Origin: Treponema sp. | GTDB lineage: Bacteria > Spirochaetota > Spirochaetia > Treponematales > Treponemataceae | DNA: 64,000 bases | Direction of reading: 5' to 3' | NCBI GenBank assembly: GCA_024402505.1 | Contig: JAKSTP010000010.1 | Coordinates: 1 to 64,000 of the forward strand | Shown here: piece after piece, positions 54,258 to 62,811 of the stretch | How the letters are laid out: each line of letters begins with the position of its first letter | Position numbering within the stretch: the first letter of the stretch is position 1 | Translations under genes and position numbers: made by a program | Notes under the pieces: model-generated | The model's input: the letters and a program-made list of their open reading frames with translations, nothing else | Database searches by the model: none | What the model was told of the DNA's origin: nothing

Positions 54258-55253
54258 TTAATGATGCTGATAATATAACCACATCATTTTTTCCTGTGGA
54301 TTTGAAAAATTTTCTTGAAATGTATAATTATTTTTATAATAATCTATACCCTTTTGTATTTGGTATTGGTCATTGGGGTCATCGCCATATGGATAAAATA
54401 AATACCATTTTCCCCATTCTTTCTTCGAAGTTCCAGCCCGTGCTTGTGCCCATCCAGCAGCTCTTTTTATTACAGATTCAGGGAATATAGATGCTCCAGT
54501 TGCCCCATAATTAAAATTTCCAAAATCCTCATATTCTTTTCCATACTGTTTAAAATCCCATTCTCCTTTATTTTTTACAGTATTATAGAAATCAACTGGA
54601 GACATAGCCATAGCCTTTTCAATATTTTTATCTATATCAGTAAAGGAAGGTGATATTGGTAGGTCAACATTATTTTTAATTAATCTAACACTCGTGATAT
54701 CATTTTCATACTTATCAGAAAAAACCTTCTCTTGCTGTTTCTTCGCTTTCTGCTCATCTAAAGCATCCCAGTACTGAGGAGGAACGCCTTGATATTCTGA
54801 ACTTGTTCTAGCAGATGATGTAGTCTGCTCTGCAGTGGCAGCTGTTTCTTGTATAACAGAAGATTCCGTAGATTTGGTTCCAGTTGAAGAAACTGCTGAA
54901 GTTGAATTATTACCGTTTTTTGTTGTTGTATTAGTTTTTCCAGTTTCTGTAGTGCTTGAAGTATTCTGCTGTTGTTGTGAATTCGAAGTTTCAGTTACAG
55001 ACGTTGGAGTACTGTTAGTTGTAGTAGTTTCACTTTCGCCCACTTGTTTTTTTGCCCAGTCAATGTCACCTTGAGTAATGGTTACTGTTGTTCCATCGTT
55101 TCTGGTAAGGGTGTCACCAGGCTTTGCATTGGCAACACCTTTGTTTGAATTTTCTATTTCAGCTCCACCATTGATTTTAAACAGAGCATCGCCACTTATT
55201 TCTTCTGCGTAGCCTGAGAAATCGTAATTGTCTAGAGGTTTATACTTTTTCAT
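54258..55253 (-). CDS. Toxin 1: double-glycine-leader secreted protein with type 44-like toxin domain
   Basis: 331 residues. The leader ISGDALFKINGG (19-30) has Ile -12, Leu -7, Ile -4 and GG at -2/-1, the C39-peptidase recognition pattern. The shared module (31-76), a Ser/Thr/Gln/Asn-rich linker (77-150) and a junction motif QGVPPQYWDALDEQKAK (155-171) follow. The C-terminal ~130 residues (DFYNTVKNKGEWDFKQYG, FGNFNYGATGAS, AAGWAQARAGTSKKEWG, DDPNDQ) resemble polymorphic toxin type 44. Its start overlaps the previous gene's stop by 4 nt. Confidence 0.7.
   Translation of the reverse strand: MKKYKPLDNYDFSGYAEEISGDALFKINGGAEIENSNKGVANAKPGDTLTRNDGTTVTITQGDIDWAKKQVGESETTTTNSTPTSVTETSNSQQQQNTSSTTETGKTNTTTKNGNNSTSAVSSTGTKSTESSVIQETAATAEQTTSSARTSSEYQGVPPQYWDALDEQKAKKQQEKVFSDKYENDITSVRLIKNNVDLPISPSFTDIDKNIEKAMAMSPVDFYNTVKNKGEWDFKQYGKEYEDFGNFNYGATGASIFPESVIKRAAGWAQARAGTSKKEWGKWYLFYPYGDDPNDQYQIQKGIDYYKNNYTFQENFSNPQEKMMWLYYQHH
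54740..55253 (-). repeat. Cargo N-terminal module, copy 1
   Basis: About 510 bp. The first ~200 bp differ from copy 3 at only a few positions, and similarity continues to the AGCAGAAAGCGAAG codons, then stops abruptly where the toxin domains diverge. Confidence 0.88.
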
Positions 55254-55633
55254 AAGGCATCATTTATTTCTCTAAATTTATTAATATCATTCAAAACCCA
55301 AATAACAAACAAAATTAACATTATCAATACTATGAAAATACCGCAGAGACCCCAGCCTGCTTCACCAGGACTTTGAATCATAAGGTATCTGTAGTAAAAA
55401 ATTTGAATAACATAAATAACAAGAAAACTAGAATCAAGTAAAATCATAAACAACTTGATTACTCTCTTGTTCCATATTAGAGACAGTAAAATCATGACTG
55501 CATAGAGTATTAATAATGGACAAAAATATTTATTAGCTAAGGCGAAAGTAAAATAACAAAAATAATCTATAGGAAAATAAATTAGAGAAATAATTATTAA
55601 TCGAAAGTATAGTTTTAAATCCTTATAATTCAT
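55250..55633 (-). CDS. Small membrane protein, candidate immunity protein of toxin 2
   Basis: 127 residues with four membrane segments and the motif YYRYLMIQSPGEAGW. It starts 14 nt after toxin 2 and its stop overlaps the toxin 1 start, as in toxin-immunity arrays. A 5'-truncated homologue with YYRSLMLQAPGEAG lies at 63723-63971. Function inferred only from position. Confidence 0.6.
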   Translation of the reverse strand: MNYKDLKLYFRLIIISLIYFPIDYFCYFTFALANKYFCPLLILYAVMILLSLIWNKRVIKLFMILLDSSFLVIYVIQIFYYRYLMIQSPGEAGWGLCGIFIVLIMLILFVIWVLNDINKFREINDAL

Positions 55634-55647
55634 GTATATAAAAAATC

Positions 55648-56841
55648 CTAATAGCGTATTGTATTAATTAATGCTGTATTGCAATTCTCTTTACCATTTA
55701 TATCAAATATATGATCAAGTAAAAAATATGATGTTTTCGAATCAATTGAATCAATTATTGCCTTAGATGTTTTTTTAACATTAACATTAGATGTTATACA
55801 GCAAACATCATAAGTATTATTGCCATTAATAAAGTTTTCATAACTTTTTACATCCGTTTCAGTATTTAATCCCCATGCGCCTTTTGAAAAAAGGGATAAT
55901 GCAGTTCCATTGAAGCTAAGCGTATTTATTTCACCAGTCAAATTATTTTCAATGGTATAAAGACTATGAGTATAAACTTTACCCCTTTTCCCTTCTCCTA
56001 ATGCCCTTCTTTGATATGCATTTATGGTATAATCATCTGGATTATTTTCTATAGCCATCAAATAACCTTTAACATTATTTTCACTGCTAATCAATTCATT
56101 AGGTTTTACATTAAGATAATCATTGATTTCAGAATAATTCTTGAATTCTTTGGTTATTCCACTTTCACTTCCATACGCGGTTACACGAAAACCTAAACTT
56201 GCTTCAGATAATAAGTCTGCAGCCTGTTGCATAGCTGTTTTATCATCTAAATCTACAATAACTCTGGAAGAATCATATGGATCATACTTTAAAGATACAG
56301 AGTCTTGTTTCTTTGCTTTCTGTTCATCCAGAGCATCCCAGTACTGAGGAGGAACGCCTTGATATTCTGAACTTGTTCTGACTGATGATTTAGAAGTCTG
56401 CTCTGCAGTGGCAGCTGTTTCTTGTATAACAGAAGATTCCGTAGACTTGGTTCCAGTTGAAGAAACTGCTGAAGTTGAATTATTACCGCTTTTTGTTGTT
56501 GTATTAGTTTTTCCAGTTCCCGAAGTACTTGAAGAAGTCTGCTGGGGTTGTGTATTAGATGTTATCGAAGTTTCAGTTACAGATGTTGAAGTACTGTTAG
56601 TTGCAGTAGTTTCACTTTCACCCACTTGTTTTTTTGCCCAGTCAATGTCACCTTGAGTAATGGTTACTGTTGTTCCATCGTTTCTGGTAAGGGTGTCACC
56701 AGGTTTTGCATTTGCAACACCTTTGTTTGAATTTTCTATTTCTGCTCCACCATTGATTTTAAACAACGTATCACCGGTTATTTCATCTGCGTAGTTTGAG
56801 AAATCGTAACAGTTTAAGTCGTTGAACTTTTTCACCTTCAT
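55648..56841 (-). CDS. Toxin 2: double-glycine-leader secreted protein with unknown C-terminal domain
   Basis: 397 residues. The leader ITGDTLFKINGG ends at residue 32. The shared module, Ser/Thr linker and EYQGVPPQYWDALDEQKAKK junction are nearly identical to the other two cargos, though the first 25 residues differ. The C-terminal ~215 residues are unrelated to toxins 1 and 3. A His in VYTHSLYTI and a late NCNTALINTI could form a permuted papain-type pair (speculative). AAGGAT precedes the ATG; 67 nt after the secretion-operon lipoprotein. Confidence 0.65.
   Translation of the reverse strand: MKVKKFNDLNCYDFSNYADEITGDTLFKINGGAEIENSNKGVANAKPGDTLTRNDGTTVTITQGDIDWAKKQVGESETTATNSTSTSVTETSITSNTQPQQTSSSTSGTGKTNTTTKSGNNSTSAVSSTGTKSTESSVIQETAATAEQTSKSSVRTSSEYQGVPPQYWDALDEQKAKKQDSVSLKYDPYDSSRVIVDLDDKTAMQQAADLLSEASLGFRVTAYGSESGITKEFKNYSEINDYLNVKPNELISSENNVKGYLMAIENNPDDYTINAYQRRALGEGKRGKVYTHSLYTIENNLTGEINTLSFNGTALSLFSKGAWGLNTETDVKSYENFINGNNTYDVCCITSNVNVKKTSKAIIDSIDSKTSYFLLDHIFDINGKENCNTALINTIRY
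56327..56841 (-). repeat. Cargo N-terminal module, copy 2
   Basis: About 500 bp coding for the leader-to-junction part of toxin 2, highly similar to copies 1 and 3 except for the first ~75 bp and a few linker codons. Same direction as copy 1 (54740-55253) and opposite to copy 3 (62299-62811). Confidence 0.85.
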
Positions 56842-56908
56842 TTCTTATCCTTTAATAATATATCTCATCTTGAATCATCCCAAGTGCAATAATCTTGAAA
56901 TTCATATT

Positions 56909-57379
56909 TTACTTCCAGCTTACGCTTATAATTTTTATGGAATTTGTATCCCATTTATCATCATTATCTTTATTGACAGCAGTTAACTGTTTTGTATATT
57001 TTTCAATTTCTACAGGAATGTATATCGAGCTTCCTGGGGTTATTGTTACATCCAGTGAAATGGTTTTGTAATAAGTTCTTGTACCTGCATTTGCCTGAAT
57101 GTTTATTGTTGTGTTGTAAATATTTTTGTCGCAGGTATTTGTTATTTTAACTGTTGTGCAAAGGTATGAAATTAGAACTTCTTCAGTTTTGGAAACTCTT
57201 TTTTCCGATGTGCTGTCTCCAAAGGTGTAGTACTCTTCAACATAACCTTCTTCATCTCTTGTATATACGTCAAGCAATTCTACACTTCCTTCGGGGTCCT
57301 CAAAAAAACTGCATCCAATAAATATTGAGAAAAAAAAGCCCAAAATAATGAGAATAAAAAAACGTTTTTTAGTAAACAT
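56909..57379 (-). CDS. Lipoprotein of the type I secretion operon
   Basis: 156 residues with lipobox IFIGC. The mature part is beta-rich, Thr-rich and has a CTTVKITNTC pair of cysteines. No family recognised. It overlaps the TolC-type gene by 11 nt, so it is translated with the exporter. It could be an outer-membrane accessory of the channel or a cargo anchor (inference). Confidence 0.6.
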   Translation of the reverse strand: MFTKKRFFILIILGFFFSIFIGCSFFEDPEGSVELLDVYTRDEEGYVEEYYTFGDSTSEKRVSKTEEVLISYLCTTVKITNTCDKNIYNTTINIQANAGTRTYYKTISLDVTITPGSSIYIPVEIEKYTKQLTAVNKDNDDKWDTNSIKIISVSWK

Positions 57380-58871
57380 AGTGTTCTCCTATAAAGTCCT
57401 CCAGTAAAGGAAAATCATCTGCGCACAAATCAATTATTTGAATTTGATTGGTTATGACGTTCCAAAACGAAGTGATATAATCTTTATATATTTTGAAATA
57501 TACAGTTTCACTTTGAGTAAACTCATCTTCTGTGATGATATTGTCATTGAAAAGTTTTTTGCGCTTCTCTCTAAAGGTCTGTTCGGTGTAAATATCTTTC
57601 TCTAAATTTACTATGTAAGAAAGATCAGATTTTATTTGTTCCTGCAAAATGGCAAGTTCTTTTTCCTGTGTTTTTTGAATAAGATATAACTCATCTTCAA
57701 CTGACTCTCGGCTTAGTTTGTAGATTTCTTTTCGTAGTTTTCTAGCACCCGGCAATTCAAAACTCTTTTGTATTCCTATGCTTACAGAAAACTTGATAGG
57801 ATATGGAGTTTCTTTTAGGAGTCGGAAAGATTTATACCAGTCAGAATAGTACCCATAGTAATTCCCGTCTGGACTGAGGCTTGAAGAAATCACCAGAGAC
57901 GGTGCGTAACTGATTTCATTATTCTGGTATTGATAAAGATATTGCTGCAAAACACTGTTATATAGAACGTTGTAAGTATTATTGTTTATGGAATTGCTGT
58001 TAGGATTTACTTTTGCATAGAGCTTGTTAACCATATCCAGTAATTCATCTCTTTTAGCATGTAAATCAGAGATATCAAAATCTGGAATAAGAATCGAAAT
58101 TTCTATTAATAGTTGTTTCTTTGAATACTGTAATTCAGTTAAAGAATTTGTTACTTCTGATAGCTGAAACCTTGCATAATGTTCTTCAAGTCCAGATTGC
58201 ATGCCAGCTGCATTTTTTTGTTCTGCAGTTTTTAATTCACTTTCATATTCTTTTACCAGTGAAGTATAATAATCTTCTTTGGCACATAGAATATCTAAAG
58301 ATTGGATTAAAGAAAGAATTTCCTGTATTTGGGAAGTTAGATTTTTTTTGTACATTATATCTGAATATTTCAACTGTTCTTTCAAAAGCTTATATTCTGG
58401 ATTTCTTGTTAAACCAAAGGCGCCTCTCCCTAAATACTGGTTCAGAGAAAGACTTATTTGTGGCCATTGTAAAAATGTACGCCGGGTAGGGATGAAATTA
58501 AAACCATATCCTGCAGAAAAACTGAGTGAGCCTTGCCCGGGAAGTCTTTGATAGATGGAATAATTTATGAATGGGCTCAATACTTGCGTCAATGCAGAAT
58601 CTGAAGCTTCATTCAATATGTAAAGACCATCGCCTCTGGTAGTACTCGAGGAACCTTGCAAACTTATTTGTGATTGAGGAAACCATTGCAAATCATATTG
58701 TTTTTTACTTATTTTTGTTGAAAGATAATCACGCTTTATATTACTTACGTTTTCGCTGTTTTCAAATGCAGTACTAATAGTCTTTTTCCAATAGTTTTCT
58801 TCTTGTGAAAATAATAGGCTGCTCAGGAGAAAGAGAATAAGAGCAATATATAATTTTTTTTCTAATACCAT
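57369..58871 (-). CDS. TolC-type outer membrane channel
   Basis: 500 residues with a signal peptide (ALILFLLSSLLFSQ). The outer membrane efflux protein pattern is present: long alpha-barrel helices with coiled-coil heptads (KNLTSQIQEILSLIQSL, EYESELKTAEQKNAAG) and short beta-barrel strands rich in aromatic/Gly residues, repeated in two halves. It would be the exit channel for the C39/HlyD machinery. Overlaps the adaptor by 10 nt. Confidence 0.85.
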   Translation of the reverse strand: MVLEKKLYIALILFLLSSLLFSQEENYWKKTISTAFENSENVSNIKRDYLSTKISKKQYDLQWFPQSQISLQGSSSTTRGDGLYILNEASDSALTQVLSPFINYSIYQRLPGQGSLSFSAGYGFNFIPTRRTFLQWPQISLSLNQYLGRGAFGLTRNPEYKLLKEQLKYSDIMYKKNLTSQIQEILSLIQSLDILCAKEDYYTSLVKEYESELKTAEQKNAAGMQSGLEEHYARFQLSEVTNSLTELQYSKKQLLIEISILIPDFDISDLHAKRDELLDMVNKLYAKVNPNSNSINNNTYNVLYNSVLQQYLYQYQNNEISYAPSLVISSSLSPDGNYYGYYSDWYKSFRLLKETPYPIKFSVSIGIQKSFELPGARKLRKEIYKLSRESVEDELYLIQKTQEKELAILQEQIKSDLSYIVNLEKDIYTEQTFREKRKKLFNDNIITEDEFTQSETVYFKIYKDYITSFWNVITNQIQIIDLCADDFPLLEDFIGEHYVY

Positions 58872-60004
58872 AAACTCATTTTCTCCAGAACATATTTAAG
58901 TATTGTTTTCTTTGAAAGGACAATCCGTGCATCTGTTTGTAAACCAACTTTTAAAGGGTATTCTTTTCCTTTCTTATCTTTGAGACTTTGTTTTTCAATA
59001 TCTGTTTTAATTAAGAAGAATGCTTCTCCATTTTGAGATTTAGTAACATCGGGATCTATAGTTATTATTCTTCCTTCTGTTCCACCAAACTCGTGATAGG
59101 GTAGACTTGGAAAACGCATTTTCACTGTCATCCCTTCTTCGATTTTTCCCGCTTGTTTTGCTGGAATTGAAAGTTCTATTTTTGTAAGATTTACATCATT
59201 TGGTACTATGTTAAATAGTATCTGTCCAGATTGAATCCAGTCATTTTTGTTATATACAGAGATTTCCTGTATCATGCCATCAATAGGAGCTCTGACTTCT
59301 GTAAATAAAATAGAATCATTTATTTGCTTTAGTTTGTTTTCATTTATTTTTTCTGAAGTTTCCAGAGTAATGATTTCAGATTCAATGGCATGCTGGAAGG
59401 TAATATTATAATCATCATAATTGTTACAAGAAATCAAATATTCTGATTCTAATTCCCGAAGTTTTGCGACCGTCGTCATGGTTTTGGGAAGTTCTTTTTC
59501 CTGTTCATACCTTTCTTGATTAAGAGTACGTATATTTGAAAGTTTCTCAAGATTTGTTTCCCAAAGTTCAAAGCGCAGAAATGCTTCGTAATGTTTTTTG
59601 TTTATTACATTTTTCCCTTGCTTTATACTTGCTTTGATTTCATAAAGTGCAGAAAGTCTTTCTTTTTCATCTTCCATCTGTGAGATAAGAGATTCTTTTT
59701 CTGCGACTAATTGTGTTGGATCTATTCTAAGAAGCAACTGTCCTCTCTCTACATTTTGACCAGCTTTATACTCTATAGATTGAATTCTTCCAGTAACAGC
59801 GTTAGATACAGTAGAAATATTCTCTTCTGGTCTAATAAAGCCTGTAACTTTGATTACTTCTTCAAATTTTGCAAATGAGATAAATAATAATGTAGAAATA
59901 ATGAAGATACAGATTATCCACATTGTGGCAAATTGAAAAATGGGCTTTTTTTGTAAAAAATATTCCTGGGTGTAAGGTATAGTATTATCTGAATATATCT
60001 TCAT
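58862..60004 (-). CDS. HlyD family membrane fusion protein (secretion adaptor)
   Basis: 380 residues. I chose the ATG at 60004 (MKIYSDNTIPYTQEY), preceded by AGGAAG, over an upstream in-frame ATG inside the transporter gene. One N-terminal anchor, then a lipoyl half-motif (GFIRPEENISTVSNAVTGRIQSIEYKAGQNVERGQLLLRID), a coiled-coil hairpin (about 90-230) and a closing beta domain (VRAPIDGMIQEISVY ...). It bridges the ABC transporter and the outer membrane channel. Begins 2 nt after the transporter stop. Confidence 0.9.
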   Translation of the reverse strand: MKIYSDNTIPYTQEYFLQKKPIFQFATMWIICIFIISTLLFISFAKFEEVIKVTGFIRPEENISTVSNAVTGRIQSIEYKAGQNVERGQLLLRIDPTQLVAEKESLISQMEDEKERLSALYEIKASIKQGKNVINKKHYEAFLRFELWETNLEKLSNIRTLNQERYEQEKELPKTMTTVAKLRELESEYLISCNNYDDYNITFQHAIESEIITLETSEKINENKLKQINDSILFTEVRAPIDGMIQEISVYNKNDWIQSGQILFNIVPNDVNLTKIELSIPAKQAGKIEEGMTVKMRFPSLPYHEFGGTEGRIITIDPDVTKSQNGEAFFLIKTDIEKQSLKDKKGKEYPLKVGLQTDARIVLSKKTILKYVLEKMSLWY

Positions 60005-60006
60005 TT

Positions 60007-62166
60007 TTAATCTTCCTGATTTTGACTTTTCCACATTTCAGCATAAACACCATTCTTCTCTAGTAGTTCTTTATGATTTCCAGATTCAACAAGTTGACCT
60101 TCCTTTAATACAAAGATTTTGTCACAGTTTTTAATTGTTGAAAGACGGTGTGCGACTATTATAGTTGTTACATCTGTACCAATTCTGTTTATGGTGTTCA
60201 TAATGGCTGTTTCGGACAAACTGTCCAAACTAGAGGTTGCTTCATCTAAAACAAGAATTTTGGGTTTTCGTAAAAGAGTTCTTGCTAAGGCAATTCGTTG
60301 TCTTTCACCGCCAGATAAGGATGCTCCTTTTTCTCCAATTTTAGTGGCAAATCGATTATCCAGTTTTGCTATAAAATCTAATGCTTCTGCATTTTTTGCT
60401 GCATTGAAAATATCTTCAGGAGTTGCTTCATAGTTTCCCCATGCTATATTTTCCTCAATGGTTCCACTAAAGAGAAGAATTTCCTGTGGAACATAGCCAA
60501 AGTGACTTCTGTATGATGTAGTATTTATGTCATTAATACTTTTCTCATCAATTAAAATATCCCCGGTATCAGCTTTATAGAATTTTAAAAGCAGTTTTAT
60601 CAGTGTTGTCTTTCCAGAACCAGATGGTCCAACAAAAGCTACTTTTTCACCAGCATTAATATGCAGAGAAATGTTTTCAAGGGTATTACCTCGTGTACCA
60701 TAAGAAAAAGAAATGTCTTTCATGGTTATATAACCCTTTACTTCCTTTAAGGTAAATAAACCAGAATTAATGGTTTCTTCAGGAATATCAAGAATTTCGC
60801 CCAAGCGTTTACTTGCAACTGATAATTCCTGAATTTGAGGTTGTAATGTAATCAACCTGCTTAATGGACCTAAAAAATAGCCTAATAAAGTAACAAAGCT
60901 GATCAGTTCTCCAAGTGATAATCTTCCCTGCATTATCAGGTAACTTCCGTACCAGTAAACAGCTAGATTTCCTGCCTGAGTAAAAAATCCCTGTAAGGTA
61001 CTTTGAACATTACTCATATTTAATAGGGAAAAATCTTTTTCGATAGTATTGATTATTTTTAATTCGGCTTTATCATAAGAATCGTTTTCAGAGGAGAGTG
61101 CTTTTACTGTTGAAATGCCATTTATGGTTTCTACAAAGTGAGAATACTTTTCAGCTTCAAGTACAGACCGCCGGTAGATTAACTGTTTGAATCTTTTTGA
61201 AAAAGAAAGAACTAAAATTGCTGAAAGAATAACAGGAATAGCTGCAATTCCTACAAGAGAGGAACTGAATGTAAATAGAACAATTCCTCCAAAAATCAGC
61301 ATAACGCAATCTAAAAGAACTCCAATGGTCATACTGGAAAGAGCATTTTTTATTGTTCCTATATCGCCTATTCTGGAAAGAATTTCACCACTTTTTCTTG
61401 AAGTAAAGAAGTCTAATGGCAAATGTAGAATATGATTAAAATATTCTAAAGTTAATGCAGCCTCTATTTTATTACTAAAGAATACAATCAGATTGTTTCT
61501 GACAAAATTTAAAAGACTTTGGAATATTATAACGAGTAAATAAGCAAGAGAAACTGATATAAGTGCTTGTGGCAGATAAGAATAAATTACATCGTCAATA
61601 AGGAATCTGAAGTAAAAGGCTCCAAGAATACCTAGAATAGTTATAAAGAAGCTGGCTGAAAAAATACTTAAAGCAAGTTTACGGTCTTTTTGTAAAATGT
61701 ACCAGAATCTCTGAAAAAAAGATTTATCATCATCTGTTTTTTCAAAAGCTTGATTTGGAGATAAAAGAAAGAAAACTCCTGACCACCATTCATAAAACTT
61801 TTCGGCTTTTTCCCAGTATATTGATCCTGCAGGATCTGCAATAAGTATTTTCTGCTTGTTAATTTTATAAACAACGACATAATGTTCCAGGTCATTTTTA
61901 ACCAAGTGAACAATGATAGGAAATGGCAGGTCTTGTTTTAAAACTTTTTCTTTAGATACTAACGCTTTGCATGAAAAACCTATGCTGTTTGCACATTTAA
62001 TAATGCCTTTTGCGGAGGTGCCTTTCGTGTCAGTTCCTGCAAGATTTCTGATTTTTGCTATAGATATTTTCTTTCCGTAATACTTTGCAATAGTAGAAAT
62101 ACAAGCTGCGCCACAGTCTGTTTCATCTTGTTGGTGTACAAGGCAATAATACTTTTTTAATCTCAT
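60007..62166 (-). CDS. Peptidase-containing ABC transporter (C39 peptidase, exporter)
   Basis: 719 residues in three parts. The N-terminal C39 peptidase has QQDETDCGAAC with Gln12/13 and Cys18, His95 in LEHYVVV and Asp111 in IADPAG, so the triad is complete. Six membrane helices follow (about 155-430). The ATPase has [34 protein letters not shown] and AHRLSTI. It should cut after the GG of the cargo leaders and export them. First gene of the operon; no ribosome site, with an extended -10 box 7 nt before the ATG. Confidence 0.93.
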   Translation of the reverse strand: MRLKKYYCLVHQQDETDCGAACISTIAKYYGKKISIAKIRNLAGTDTKGTSAKGIIKCANSIGFSCKALVSKEKVLKQDLPFPIIVHLVKNDLEHYVVVYKINKQKILIADPAGSIYWEKAEKFYEWWSGVFFLLSPNQAFEKTDDDKSFFQRFWYILQKDRKLALSIFSASFFITILGILGAFYFRFLIDDVIYSYLPQALISVSLAYLLVIIFQSLLNFVRNNLIVFFSNKIEAALTLEYFNHILHLPLDFFTSRKSGEILSRIGDIGTIKNALSSMTIGVLLDCVMLIFGGIVLFTFSSSLVGIAAIPVILSAILVLSFSKRFKQLIYRRSVLEAEKYSHFVETINGISTVKALSSENDSYDKAELKIINTIEKDFSLLNMSNVQSTLQGFFTQAGNLAVYWYGSYLIMQGRLSLGELISFVTLLGYFLGPLSRLITLQPQIQELSVASKRLGEILDIPEETINSGLFTLKEVKGYITMKDISFSYGTRGNTLENISLHINAGEKVAFVGPSGSGKTTLIKLLLKFYKADTGDILIDEKSINDINTTSYRSHFGYVPQEILLFSGTIEENIAWGNYEATPEDIFNAAKNAEALDFIAKLDNRFATKIGEKGASLSGGERQRIALARTLLRKPKILVLDEATSSLDSLSETAIMNTINRIGTDVTTIIVAHRLSTIKNCDKIFVLKEGQLVESGNHKELLEKNGVYAEMWKSQNQED

Positions 62167-62173
62167 GATGAAA

Positions 62174-62182
62174 AATATATCA
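62174..62182 (-). promoter_or_regulatory. Extended -10 directly before the C39 transporter gene (leaderless candidate)
   Basis: On the minus strand TG-A-TATATT ends 7 nt before the ATG at 62166. No Shine-Dalgarno. It overlaps the -35 side of the divergent toxin 3 promoter. Confidence 0.55.
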
Positions 62183-62183
62183 C

Positions 62184-62213
62184 TTGACAGAGAAAAAAAA
62201 AAGTAAATATAAT
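62184..62213 (+). promoter_or_regulatory. Consensus promoter for toxin 3
   Basis: TTGACA (62184-62189), 18 nt, TATAAT (62208-62213), giving a leader of about 80 nt. A second TATAAT (62276-62281) is closer to the gene. Confidence 0.75.
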
Positions 62214-62298
62214 GTAAAAAGATGTTAAATTCAATAGTTTTTTGTAAAAAATTAGTAAATTTTCTGAAAATATTATATAATAAGGGAAAAGTTGGGTT

Positions 62299-62811
62299 AT
62301 GAAAAAGTATAAACCTCTAGACAATTACGATTTCTCAGGCTACGCAGAAGAAATAAGTGGCGATGCTCTGTTTAAAATCAATGGTGGAGCTGAAATAGAA
62401 AATTCAAACAAAGGTGTTGCCAATGCAAAGCCTGGTGACACCCTTACCAGAAACGATGGAACAACAGTAACCATTACCCAAGGCGATATTGACTGGGCAA
62501 AAAAACAAGTGGGTGAAAGTGAAACTACGGCAACTAACAGTACTCCAACGTCTGTAACTGAAACTTCGAATTCACAACCCCAGCAGACTTCTTCAAGTAC
62601 TACAGAAACTGGAAAAACTAATACAACAACAAAAAGTGGTAATAATTCAACTTCAGCAGTTTCTTCAACTGGAACCAAATCTACGGAATCTTCTGTTATA
62701 CAAGAAACAGCTGCCACTGCAGAGCAGACTACATCATCTGCTAGAACAAGTTCAGAATATCAAGGCGTTCCTCCTCAGTACTGGGACGCTTTAGATGAGC
62801 AGAAAGCGAAG
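62299..62811 (+). repeat. Cargo N-terminal module, copy 3
   Basis: About 510 bp nearly identical to copy 1 in inverted orientation, flanking the ~7-kb exporter/toxin 2 segment. Confidence 0.88.
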
